Part shown: positions 22,750 through 33,105 of the stretch, piece after piece | Layout: each line of letters begins with the position of its first letter | How positions within the stretch are numbered: position 1 is the stretch's first letter | DNA from: Elysia marginata | Taxonomy: Eukaryota; Mollusca; Gastropoda; Plakobranchidae | NCBI GenBank assembly: GCA_019649035.1 | Contig: BMAT01008477.1 | Location: forward strand, 213,524-248,974 | Reading direction: 5' to 3' | DNA: 35,451 bases | Notes under the pieces: generated by a model | What the model saw: only the letters and a program-made list of their open reading frames with translations | Database searches by the model: none | Told to the model about the DNA's origin: nothing | Program-made: the position numbers and the translations under genes

Positions 22750-23665
22750 TATAGTGTGTGGGAGACAATTCTTTCGTTTGAAGCCTACATTTCTTTGCAA
22801 AATGCTGCAAATTCAGAGAGATTTTAAAAAGGGCCAATTTTATGGTGATAGGTAGTATAATTCACTATTCCAGGGACATGCACCAAAGTCTAGAATTGTT
22901 GTTGGTAATTCGTAAGCAAATAGATTTTCGTAGTTTTTATTGTTTTTTACACATTAACGCCTCTCTTTGTTGTAAAGCGCTGTCGTCTCACTGCTTAGCC
23001 AGAACGCCGGGGCAGATGATCTCAAAAACGATCTAGACCTAGATCTAGGTCCAGGTTTGTGACCTCAAATTAACTGTGGTGGATGAGTCCATGCTATTGT
23101 TTAGCAATCAAAATTCAATCTGGGAAGGTCCTTTTCGACATCTAAAATCTAAATACGCTCTAGGATCGAAGACTAGCCATTTTCAGTCTTATCTTCCCTC
23201 ACAAGCCAGTCACAACAGCCATTACTTCCGCCAGATTGTTAAGTGTTTACACCATCAGATGGGCCGTTGGTGTAATGATTTCAGTGTCATGCTGGTAATG
23301 TGAAAGTCGAGGTGTGCAAAGGTAAAGGTTCGACCCCCCACGCTCTTCAACTTTTTTTTCAATTCTCCAAAATAAGTGCTAAGGTTTTTATATTTTTGTA
23401 ATCGAATGTACTGTTTACTGTACCTGTAAATTAAAGACTTATCATGCTACTTTCTTTATTTAGAAAAACAACATGGGCAGTGTAGGACCCTTTGAGTGGG
23501 ATTGGCTACTCTCATATGGGCCCGTAAGGATAGTTTTTTTCCACAATCAGTCTCAAACAACCGGATGTCAATTTTTACTTCTACTTAAACCAATTCCATA
23601 GTCTTTGCTTAATCACGTGAAATTTGCAGGTACCTTAAAAGTAAAAGATATAAGCATAGCTTTCC
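22750..23665 (+). repeat. Dispersed 0.9-kb repeat, copy 1, with internal tRNA-like box B
   Basis: Aligns by eye over its whole length with 32160-33105 in the same orientation, with many identical blocks (ATTAACGCCTCTCTTTGT at 22953-22970, TTTAGCAATCAAAATTCAA near 23100, TAGGACCCTTTGAGTGGG at 23483-23500) separated by substitutions and small indels. At its centre, 23263-23340, is a tRNA-related stretch with box B GGTTCGACCCC at 23327-23337; its box A (near 23268) is decayed. Open frames inside are chance. It may be an unusually long SINE, a SINE caught inside a longer element, or a segmental duplicate. Direct orientation and 9.4 kb spacing do not fit a single LTR element without coding remains between. 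Confidence 0.8.
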
Positions 23666-23923
23666 CCACAAGCCATTGAACATCATAATAGAATTAGGCT
23701 TAACAGATTGCATTAACTGAGCTTGTTGGAAAAAAAGTTATTTTATTTTCGTAATTTGTGAACATAACTTTTGGATTTTCATCATTAAAACTTTCTTACT
23801 TAACGTAACAACTGTTTGGTTTTGTTTAGAATAAATCACATGAAGCAAGAAACCATTTAGTCGGAAAAGTAGTTGGGTTGTGAAAAGCAGATAAGTTGGC
23901 ATTAATCTGAAGTATTTGGTTAA

Positions 23924-23998
23924 AGGAGATAGAGAGATAGATATAGAGAAGGGCGTGGAGAGAGATAGAGAGAGATAGAGATAGAGAGAGATAGAGAT

Positions 23999-24049
<51 letters not shown>

Positions 24050-24062
24050 AAGAGAGAGAGAG
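23924..24062 (+). repeat. (GA)n/(GATA)n polypurine array
   Basis: GAGATA units (about 23924-24000) pass into GA units with occasional AAAG interruptions, ending at 24062. Pure purine on the plus strand apart from single T and C bases. Confidence 0.9.
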
Positions 24063-25878
24063 TTGATGTTTCGTTTCCCTTGACTTTATAATTGTTTTGT
24101 CCTGTACTTTTTTAATTTAACTGTTTGCATTGATATTTACTTACACGTGCAACTATAATCATATTGACTGACTGAAGTTCCATTGAATTGAATTACAAAT
24201 GTAACTCTTATACACAGTATTGAAACTGAAGAAGTAACAGCCAACCCTAGATGCTGTCCAGTAAACAAGGGGAAAAGGCCAAAACTTAGGTTCGAAGAAA
24301 CATGCGAAGTAAGCCTGCCTTAAAATGTCATTGATGCTAACATACTGGGAAAATGGCTAAAAACGGAGTAGCAGGGAAGACAACTGTGAGAGAGGGGATT
24401 GGAAGAAACTTAAGATGAGAATTATGAAACGACAATCGCAAAAGATAAACAGTATTACTCTTTTAGATATGCCAATTGAAGTTAACTTAAGATACTGGAA
24501 GTATTCCCATAAACGGCGACATGGAAAGAGTTTTCTGATAATTTTTAACATCCAACGATATTACCTTAGTGCATTAAAGAGAGCCATGCATTTCAAAATC
24601 TCAGCGAGGCAAAGGGCTGTTTTAGGTTGAAATCATATTATACCCGAATAATAGAGTAGAAACGTAATCATTTTTGGAAATCAAAACTTTTTCTTTTGAA
24701 AATTTTGGCACAGACTAGATATGTTTGAGTCAATATTAGACGATACCGTCAACATCCTTGCATCTTTTCAGGTAATATCCGCACTTTTCAGTGGGATGTT
24801 CAAAATTAGGAAACGTTTTATTGAATACCCGCAGTTATGTTATATGTTTTCGTAGCTGGGCCTGTTACATAATCAAATGTAGTCGTATCAGGCAGATAAC
24901 CAGACTCTTGAATAAACAATTTTAGTATTAGGATATCTCATACTAGGTCATGATGGATTGTATCTGGCAACATTATTAAGTAACTTACAGAAACATTTGA
25001 AATGTTTGCAGTGTAAATTTTAAAAAAATTCATTTGAGGTAGACGTAACCAGGAAAAAATCCTAAAAAATGCAAGATTACAGTGGTGTATTGCTTTAACC
25101 CCTTAACGATCTTTCAATAAAAATAAATAAAACATAACCCATCCACTAGATAGTGCATTGAAAAGTTCAGATGTGCGAAAAAGCAGCCCGCTTAATTTTT
25201 TTTCCTTCATGCTTATCAACTAATGAACGAATTAATGAAAATTACCAGCAGTTTTATCACACTGCTATTTCCAAAAATTAAAAAAAAAAGAAGACAAAGA
25301 ACAAAAAGTTAAGTCTGGTATAAAATAATGAGACTCTGTTTCAAACGATGTAATTATTTTTCACATTAATGTTATTCACTCTCATAAAAAAACATAAAAA
25401 AGGAAAAAACAAAACAAATCATCGAATTAACGATCACGTTGTCGTGGTCCTATGACGCACATCCTATTATGTGGGTGATAATTTATTTCCATTCCAATGA
25501 CGTTAAAGATGATTAACTAAGTTAGTCATCATCTTAGCATCACTTGTCCTCTTAACAAAGGGGCTTTACGCAAAGTGACCAAAACTCCATCGATCGCCAT
25601 TATTTCATCGCCACGAAAGGAAGACACATTTTTTTTTATTTTGCTAGGTTGATTGCCCCTCTGTTTCTACGTGAGAAATGTTGGTCTGTGAAAAAAGTAC
25701 TACAGTCAGGCGTAATTAAAAGCTTTTCAACGATTCGAATACCAAGAATCAATTTGAGGCTTAATATAACTCCAACCATGAAATACTTTAATGCAGAGAA
25801 AGAAGACTGATTGAAAGGGTGTGGTTGCCAAATTAATTTCCGGAACTCTTTGCACCCAAATGACACTGTTATAAAATT

Positions 25879-25928
25879 CCAGTATCTGGAATTATTCATT
25901 TTACCAGTATCTGAAATTATTCATTTTG
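25879..25928 (+). repeat. 25-base tandem duplication
   Basis: Two adjacent 25-base units starting CCAGTATCTG (25879 and 25904) differ at two positions only. A recent local duplication with no sign of coding. Confidence 0.85.
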
Positions 25929-26130
25929 CCGTAGACCGGTGAAATAATATGCGTAAAAGCATCTTAAGCATAAACATTAATAAGTCAAGAGTTTTATTCG
26001 CGGTATAGGAAACTTGTGCCACATTTGCATAACCTATGACCAAACAGTATAAAATTAGAATATTCAGAAAAAATACTTCCACGCTCTTTTTTTCACCTGA
26101 TCGTAATTTATACATTACGAAACCAAAACC

Positions 26131-26189
26131 ACCTAGAGCTTATACGTACACAAGTGTTTGATAATGACAAATGCGCATAAGCTCTAGGT
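26131..26189. repeat. Hairpin: 13-bp perfect inverted repeat, 33-base loop
   Basis: ACCTAGAGCTTAT at 26131-26143 is exactly complementary to ATAAGCTCTAGGT at 26177-26189. Inside the perfect arms, one mismatch and two further pairs extend the stem to 15 of 16. It could be a small non-coding RNA hairpin, a MITE remnant or a regulatory palindrome; the stem is shorter than a normal metazoan pre-miRNA. Confidence 0.8.
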
Positions 26190-26893
26190 ATATTTTATGT
26201 TGAGTCGTGAGTTTAATTGCGAAAAAAATACGCACTCGTATACACGGAGGGCCTAAAGACCGAACATTCGTGATCAACTTCGCACATTGCTATAGCGTGG
26301 GCAAGATGAAGAAGCACCATGGTAGTACGCCTTACACTCCCAGGCCCCACACAGCGCGGACCTCTCTCTATGTGGGAGGAGACTGGACAACCGCCAAATT
26401 AGTAGGTCTCCTTTCTTTCTACAGCTAGCCCAGCCATCCATGTTTCCAGAAGCCTGCTGCCACAAGTTGGCCTAGGTAACTAGCTGGATTGTTCTGTGGA
26501 CCAAAGCTTTGCCCCCATCATAAATAAACGCAGCCCAAAAGTCATCGATCATTGTGAAGGATAAGAAAGGATTTTGAAAAGCAGGGTTTGGGCACTGCAT
26601 GCCAGTAACATCAATTTGGCAGGTTTAGTCATATACTCTTTTTTATTTTTCTCATTTGCGCCTCGATGCTATTCCTACGTGTAGCGATATTATTGCGTTT
26701 CGGAAATTAATCATAAACAATACATATGCTTCTGACTGAGTTTGTCTTTCATCTGGTAAATTTTGACTTATCCTGTTTCCTTAGTTTGGAATATAATGAA
26801 TAAATAGTGTCTGAAATAAGCAATGATTGGTCAAGTTATTCTCTCAGGCCATTTATTTATATTGTTTACAAGACTGCTATATGCCAATGTAAT

Positions 26894-26926
26894 ATTCTTC
26901 TTCTTCTTCTTCTCCTCCTCCTCCTT
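26894..26926 (+). repeat. (TTC)n/(TCC)n microsatellite
   Basis: TTC units followed by TCC units immediately 5' of the SINE head at 26931. This is the only clear pyrimidine repeat on the plus strand of the window. Confidence 0.9.
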
Positions 26927-26930
26927 CACC

Positions 26931-27235
26931 GGCTCTGTGGCCTAGCGGTAAAGACACTCGCTCAGAGATCGGGAGGTACGGGTTCGTTCCCCGGCCTAGT
27001 CAAACCAAGGACTTTAAAATTGGTATTAGTAGCTGATCCGCCTGGTGTCTGGCATTATGGATTTAGTGCTAAGTCTGGTCGGCCCGGTGTCAGGATAATG
27101 TGACTGGGTGTGGTGTACGCAGCGCTCCGTACATTACAGTATGGCAGCACGCTTTCAATTTTACCAAGTGCCGTCTCTGATATAACCTTGTAGTTGAAAA
27201 GAGACGTTAAAATTCAAATAACCAAACAACCAACC
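26931..27235 (+). mobile_element. tRNA-derived SINE, second family
   Basis: Starts GGCTCTGTGGCCTAGCGG. Box A is TGGCCTAGCGG at 26938-26948 and box B is GGTTCGTTCCC at 26981-26991, correctly spaced for an internal Pol III promoter. A body of about 230 bases follows and ends GAGACGTTAAAATTC, then AACC-type repeats (to about 27235), a 3' end typical of LINE-mobilised SINEs. Head, body and tail differ from the SINE at 8015-8323, so this is a separate family. Target-site duplication is unclear because the 5' flank is a TTC/TCC repeat. Open frames across it are accidental. Confidence 0.85.
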
Positions 27236-30210
27236 TTCTTATCGACATTTATATAAGTTTTTGTTTCAAAAAGGTGAGAGTAAGAACAGTGGTGGGAATA
27301 TTAAGAACAGAAGAAAAGATAGTTCAGGTATTTGTAGTTAGTAATTATTATCGTAGTAGTTTTGTAAGAAGTAGTAACTGTTGTTGTTGTTAAAAGGCTG
27401 ATAGTTTTAGTGTTAGTTGCAGTATCATTCATATTTTGAATTCTTTTCTTAGCTTGACTAATTGTTTATAGATAAAATTTGCCCTTTTCCGTAAAAATCA
27501 AAAGAAATAAAAAAAGTTCTCTGTATTCACTTGGTCGCCTCTATTGGTATCAATAGACGCAACACGTCACATAAAGATAAAGCACTGAAAGTTAAAAAGA
27601 AATAGAGAATCTCTCCACTTTCTACTTTAAGGTAGATTGAAAAGGTCTGTTGGTGTCTATCCTGACCAATGCCGCTCGTCCCCTGACTGTGCTCAGACAG
27701 AAAGCATCGGCCTGTCGACCACTTTGGCCTCGCCTGACGACCGTCTCATGACAAGATCAGCCGGTGCAGCCACGCCACTCACCCCTGACAGCCGAACCTA
27801 ATGAGAACTCCATAAAACCTCAAACGTTTCTTCTTTAAAGATGGCTTATCTTAAAGTCCTGTGTCTCAATTTTTTTGGTGACAGAAGAAATCTCAAAGTT
27901 TATAGGGCCTCTTTGATAGGAAACAAAATTTGAAATTCTGCGACTCAAAAACATCCTGTTAGTGTTGAATGAAATTCCATTTCATGCACCATATTTTACC
28001 AGTTTTTTTGCCTTTCTATCTGCACTCTCTATGTACATGCATTTCTTGAAATAACGTTTTATCCTGTGTATATAGAGGAAACCGAGAAACAATATTTTAT
28101 CAAGTTATATAAGTATCTCCATTTCTGTTTTCATATGTATGCGTATTCTTTTTCACATATGCAGAGCAAAATGTACTTAATCCATCATAATATATTTAAA
28201 TCAACATGCGAAGAGTATTTTCTTTACAAATGGTCTCCATCTAGTTAATCGTTCCATTCTATTTTATTCAAAGTAGTTATCGGCGCCAAACAAAAATACC
28301 GTTTGCAAGGCTGCATTATTTTATACTGTTTTGAAAGTAAAAATGATATTTTTTGTCCCGCTGCATTTACCAAGAGAAGCAACGTCCAATTTAGCTCGAA
28401 GCATCAAGGCTTTTTTTGTCTAGACTAGTTTTTCTTCATGTTTAGACGAAAAAATTCCGTTTGACTAATCTTTTAGTGCCATGAACCCCAAAATACAGTA
28501 GATCTATTATCAAAGCTTCCCGTGCAATCTCTATGTTTTTGGGTTTTTTTTTGAAAATTAAAATTTTTTCAAATAAAATAAAAAACTTTCTGTTGAACAG
28601 AATTCCATTTTAAGCTTGATCAATACACAGCAGAAAAAGCATAACCTATTCAGTTACTAAAAGCTATTATATGTTAAAATTTAGAGCCCAACTGCTACGT
28701 GCATATAATTTTTTCTCTTGTACATTACTTCCTATCGAAGCCTATATCATGGACCAAAAATCAACGACTCAGGTCAATAGGAGACAATAAAAGACATCCG
28801 AAGCCAACGAAGAAAAAAAACGAGAAGAAAATATTACTGACGCTAAAAATAAATATAGGCCTATTACCGACTGAATTGCCTACGGAGACAACGATTGTAT
28901 TTCTCTTATTTCCCTCCACAAAGGATGTCGGTCTGTGGCCAAAAGGCGGCCATTCACCCGACTCAAATCTTATTGGCGGCTCTTTTACTTCCGAAATCGT
29001 TTACACCTAAAGGGCAACTAGGGAATTTCTTTTGCTATTTTGGCAAGTAATGGAGGTCATTTTTGCCATAAATTACTTGGTGGTGAATGACTATGACACT
29101 TTGTGTAAGAGAAAAGTCTACTGGTCTATTGAGACGCACTAAACTGCAATTTAATAAACTTACGTCTGCTGTGATATATACTGTTATCATCGTTTTCATG
29201 CTTAATAAAAATATCATAACACTTACAATCTATAGAGACCTCTGGTATTCTCTTTAGCAGTGCCGAAAGCTGCCAATATGATAAGGGATTTAAGTTAATC
29301 CTGATTAAAGAGTGTTCCCGCAGACACCAGAGCTTAGGTTGGCATCGATGTTAGTTTCATCACTTCAACTAGATGTACATCGATTTTTGTTAAGTACACC
29401 TTCGCCCATGGGGCAAAGATACTGATATAAACACGCAATAAATCTTCGTAGTTAGATGATTGACCTTTTAAACTCTTTTCTCTGTACTCGCTAGTATGAG
29501 CACTTGTAGTCTGTGAAACCAAAATAGTCAGTTCGTACATTAGTTTAACGGGAGAAAAACCAGTTAGAATACGCCCTAGTTCTGAGACAAAAAGTAAAAA
29601 AAAGACATCCGTGGAAAAAAAAGAAGCATAATTTTTCAAGAAGAATTGGCTGTCTCAAAAACATAAAAAAGAAATCAAAGTTATTGCATAGGGTTCGCCG
29701 ACCTAAGAAACTTGCCCAAAAACCTCACAGTTCTATGGTATCTATTATCACATGTACAGGAAAACATAGAAACAAAGTGTTCATTTTTACATCCCAAGAG
29801 ATTGAATGGTTATATTGTGAAAAACAGTGGCAAAGATGAGGTTAAATGAAATGGTTAGAGCGATTGACAGCGGTGAAGTGACAGAAAGATTGGTTTCTTT
29901 TTTAGAACAAGAGAAAGAATTGGCTAAGTTCGACTTCATCTGAACGAAAACGTACATTTACAAAACGCAAAAAGAAAAAAAAAAGAAAATTACGAATAGG
30001 AAGAGTTTGATGTGTGACGAACAAACTAGCCAAGCTCCGCTACCATTCGCAGTTTTAACAAAAACATAAGGCTGTAAGTTTTTGTGGTATTGAAAGTATC
30101 AGGGCTAAATTATTTGTTTTCCTAAAACGTCAGAAAAGTGTTCTCTTATTCTTTGCAGTGTCAAGAAAATAGAAACATAATCCCTACATCCATGATGAAC
30201 CCTAAAGGTA

Positions 30211-30236
30211 TTGGCGCTGTTGTCTAAGCGGTAGAT
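30211..30236 (+). repeat. Fragment of a tRNA-derived SINE head (possible)
   Basis: TTGGCGCTGTTGTCTAAGCGG resembles the head of the tRNA-like part of the repeat at 32710 (GCGCCGTTGGCCTATTCGG), with a box A-like core at 30220-30231. No box B follows within 100 bases, so it is at most a truncated piece. A chance match is possible. Confidence 0.3.
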
Positions 30237-31192
30237 TGACTTGGACTTTTTTATTTATTGACGAAAACCTGAATGACGTAAAACCTCAAATTTCTTTGGA
30301 CCAATCAAAATATACGCAAATTATTTTAAAAATGAATTGGAAAAAAGACGCGTGGAGAGCTACGCTATATTTATCTGGCATTATTTTAAACTCCAATGTT
30401 ACCTACAGATCGAGGTTAAAAGATTGACACTATTTTTCACCGAGCCTTCTTTCAGCAACTGATTTTTTTTATAAGCAGCCTGTAATGACGACCATGTGTT
30501 TATTAATGTGGTGTTACGGTGGGCACAACTGTCTAAACACTAGGAAGGAGTGATCTGGTAGGTAAGAAGGACGGACGATTTTTTTCAGAAAGTTCTGCTT
30601 TTGGAAGGTTTTTATCACAGTTCATAAAACGTATGTCTGTTTTCCCTTGTTAATGAGCATTAAAAAGTCAAAATCATATTAGAGTTTTCTAACCCTTGTC
30701 ACTAAAAAAGGTCTCTAAATTTTCAATAATCTGTCAAGGACATTTTTATAGGAACAAAATTTGTGAGCGTTCAATTTCTACAGGGAATGAACCTTTAGGA
30801 TTTATCAAAAGAGTTGTTGTGTTTGATTTAGCACTACATGATCTACACTATGCTACTCTTTTTAGGATCATTTTTTGAGTTATAAATGTTTACATATTCA
30901 CCAGACTGACTGGCTGTGCTAAAATCTTTTTATTATTACCGACATAAGGGAAAGCAATTCAATTGGCTAAAATTGGACATAAATGTGAACCAGCCTAAAA
31001 CTAAAAATTTGATGTGCGCAATTTATAAAGTTAGTTTGACGGCGATTTGATGTTTACTAGATATCTTATGAATAGATATATTTATCAAATATTTATCACT
31101 GAATCGTTATTTTAAATGCTGATAAAAGTTTTAGAATATTGGAGGCAATAAGGTATAGTTTGAAGGTATAAAGGTGCTAAAGAAAACGAGTA

Positions 31193-31219
31193 AGAAAGAG
31201 AGAGAGAAAGAGAGACAGA

Positions 31220-31260
<41 letters not shown>

Positions 31261-31267
31261 CAGATAG
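31193..31267 (+). repeat. (GA)n/(GATA)n polypurine array
   Basis: GAAAGAGAGAG, three GATA units near 31221-31233, then uninterrupted GA units to 31260, followed by CAGATAG. Confidence 0.9.
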
Positions 31268-32159
31268 ATCAGGGCTGAACTTACTAGTTAATTTGTTTTA
31301 CAAGGAGTTTGTTTACAAAGTTTAAAAAAACAACATAAACCTTTCGAGCTCGGCAGGTTCTACAGTGCAGTCCATGTACCTAGAATTTCATACATATTAT
31401 AGAAAAGGCTGTGAAGATCTTTTTGTTTATAAACTGTGAAGTTTTTGGTAAAAAAACGGCTAATAGTTACTCTTTTATTTTGGCTTAGACTTTTATGATG
31501 TTGCCAGAGAACGAGTTAAAAAGAAAAGACATTTTTTTTCTCTTTTGATCTAAACCTAGGCTCAAATGATGTATCTTACTTGAGTTTTTAGTAAAGTTAG
31601 AACAGAGTCGATCTCAATTTGAGCGGGCCGGCCGTTTCAAATTTTATTGTAAGATATGGAGATTTGTAACATCTACTCACGATGGTGTGACGGCCTAGAT
31701 CTAAACCTTTATCTTTTTGAAAAGCGCCACACGACGCATTCATCATTTAAACCCTTAACCATATGTCTGCAGACCATAATGATGTGAATAAAAGCTGACC
31801 CGTCCTAATGACCAGCTAATATGCCTTTCGATCTCAGAGCAGAGCACGTTAAACGTGCCTTCATTAACACCGATGACAACACACGAGTCATTGACCTGAA
31901 CAAAGGGCCTCGAAAAACAGAAGGCCGTGGTTTGCCTTTACTGTTTGTTACTATTCTTAAATATTTTTATTTTAAAGAGGTAAATTAAAAGGTTTTATAT
32001 TAAGTGCCGAAAATGTATTTAAGTCAAAATAAAGAAAACTCTAATGAGTCAGAACCTCGGAAAATATTATTTTAATTTTATAAGCTCTTAAAAAAAAACA
32101 AGAACCGTCCAAGTTTTTAACAGTGTGGTACGTCTGTCGAGACACAATCTATATTTGAA

Positions 32160-33105
32160 AATATTGTGTGGAGGACAAACATTTCGTTTTAAGCAAAGAT
32201 ATTTTGCGCAACGCTGCAGTTTCGGAGAGTGGTTAAAAGGTTAATTTCATGTTCATAGGTAGAATAATTCACCATTCCAGGGCCATGCAGCAGAACCCTT
32301 ACTAACAGGGGAGTTGTTAAAATCTTTTGCAGAACCTGATACTATTCGTACAGACATAAGTTTTGTTAGTTTTCTCACTTTTAGAAAAAAATTAACGCCT
32401 CTCTTTGTAGTGAAGTGCTGTCGTCGCACTGCTTATCCAGAACATCAGGGCAAATGATTGCAGAATGATCTAGATCTAGGTCGAGGTTTGTGACCTCAAA
32501 TTTGGAAGGGTATAATAACATAAGTGCGGTGGATGTGTCCGTACTGTTATTTAGCAATCAAAATTCAACCGTAAAATAGTCCTTTTCGACATTTAAAATC
32601 TGAATACCCCTAAGCTCTAGATTCGAAGCCCAGCTATTTTCAGCCTAATCTTCCCTCACAAGCCAGCACAACTACCTTGAGTTTCTTCAGACTGTCTTAC
32701 TCATCAGAGCGCCGTTGGCCTATTCGGTTGAAGCGTCGAGTTACGAATGTGAAAGTCGAGGTGTGCGAAAGTCAAGGGTTCGATCCCCACTCTCGCCAAC
32801 TTTTTGTAATTCCCTAAAACAAGAGCTAGATATCTAGGCTGTTTAAAAAATCGAATGAACTTATTGATATCGTTAAATGTTTTTTTTTATTAACGACTTA
32901 TTATGTTATCTTCTTCATTTGACGAACAAAATGGGCAGTGTTAGTAGGACCCTTTGAGTGGGGTCGGCTTCTCTTATATAGGGATCTTTTTTCCCCTAAC
33001 CAGTCTCAGAGAATCGGATGTCAGTTTTAACCTATACTAAAACTTATTCCATTATCTTTGCTTAAACCCGCAAAATTTTCGGGTATCTTACCAGAAGTGA
33101 ATATG
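32160..33105 (+). repeat. Dispersed 0.9-kb repeat, copy 2, with intact tRNA-like A and B boxes
   Basis: Second copy of the family at 22750-23665, same orientation. Its central tRNA-related stretch (32709-32800) is better preserved: box A TGGCCTATTCGG at 32716-32727 and box B GGTTCGATCCC at 32777-32787. The roughly 50-base A-to-B distance fits a class II tRNA (long variable arm, Leu or Ser type) better than a class I tRNA. No acceptor-stem pairing is visible, so it is not a functional tRNA gene. About 550 bases of the unit lie upstream of the tRNA part and 300 downstream, so the Pol III promoter is not at the 5' end as in a normal SINE. Confidence 0.8.

Larger units (their letters stand above)
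23666..26893. other. Presumed intron with a conserved-looking island at 25.4-25.6 kb
   Basis: A GA/GATA array occupies 23924-24062. A motif-dense island at 25425-25620 contains GATCACGTTGTCGTGGTC (imperfect palindrome), TGACGTTAAAG, TTAGTCATCATC and ATCGATCGCCATTATTTC. A 25-base tandem duplication is at 25879-25928 and a hairpin at 26131-26189. 26200-26530 is less AT-rich, with a 73-codon frame on the plus strand that I do not recognise. No gene is supportable. Confidence 0.4.
27236..32159. other. Presumed intron with islands at 27.65-27.8 and 31.7-31.9 kb
   Basis: 27640-27815 is GC-richer with several CCTGAC/CTGACA repeats. 31690-31935 is motif-dense: GTCTGCAGAC palindrome at 31765-31774 (SMAD-like double half-site), CTAATGACCAGCTAATATGC (TAAT cores and an octamer-like end), and CACGTTAAACGTG (palindromic arms). 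A 103-codon plus-strand frame (28699-29010) and a 101-codon minus frame (29334-29639) show no domain. A GTCTAGAC palindrome is at 28418-28425. A GA array lies at 31193-31267. Confidence 0.4.

Noticed and set aside
32709-32800. Functional tRNA gene
   Set aside because: A and B boxes are good but acceptor-stem halves do not pair and the segment lies inside a dispersed repeat.
22750-33105. The two repeat copies as LTRs of one 10-kb retrotransposon
   Set aside because: Same orientation fits, but there is no gag, protease, reverse transcriptase or integrase remnant between them, and the copies are too diverged and contain tRNA-like sequence in the middle.
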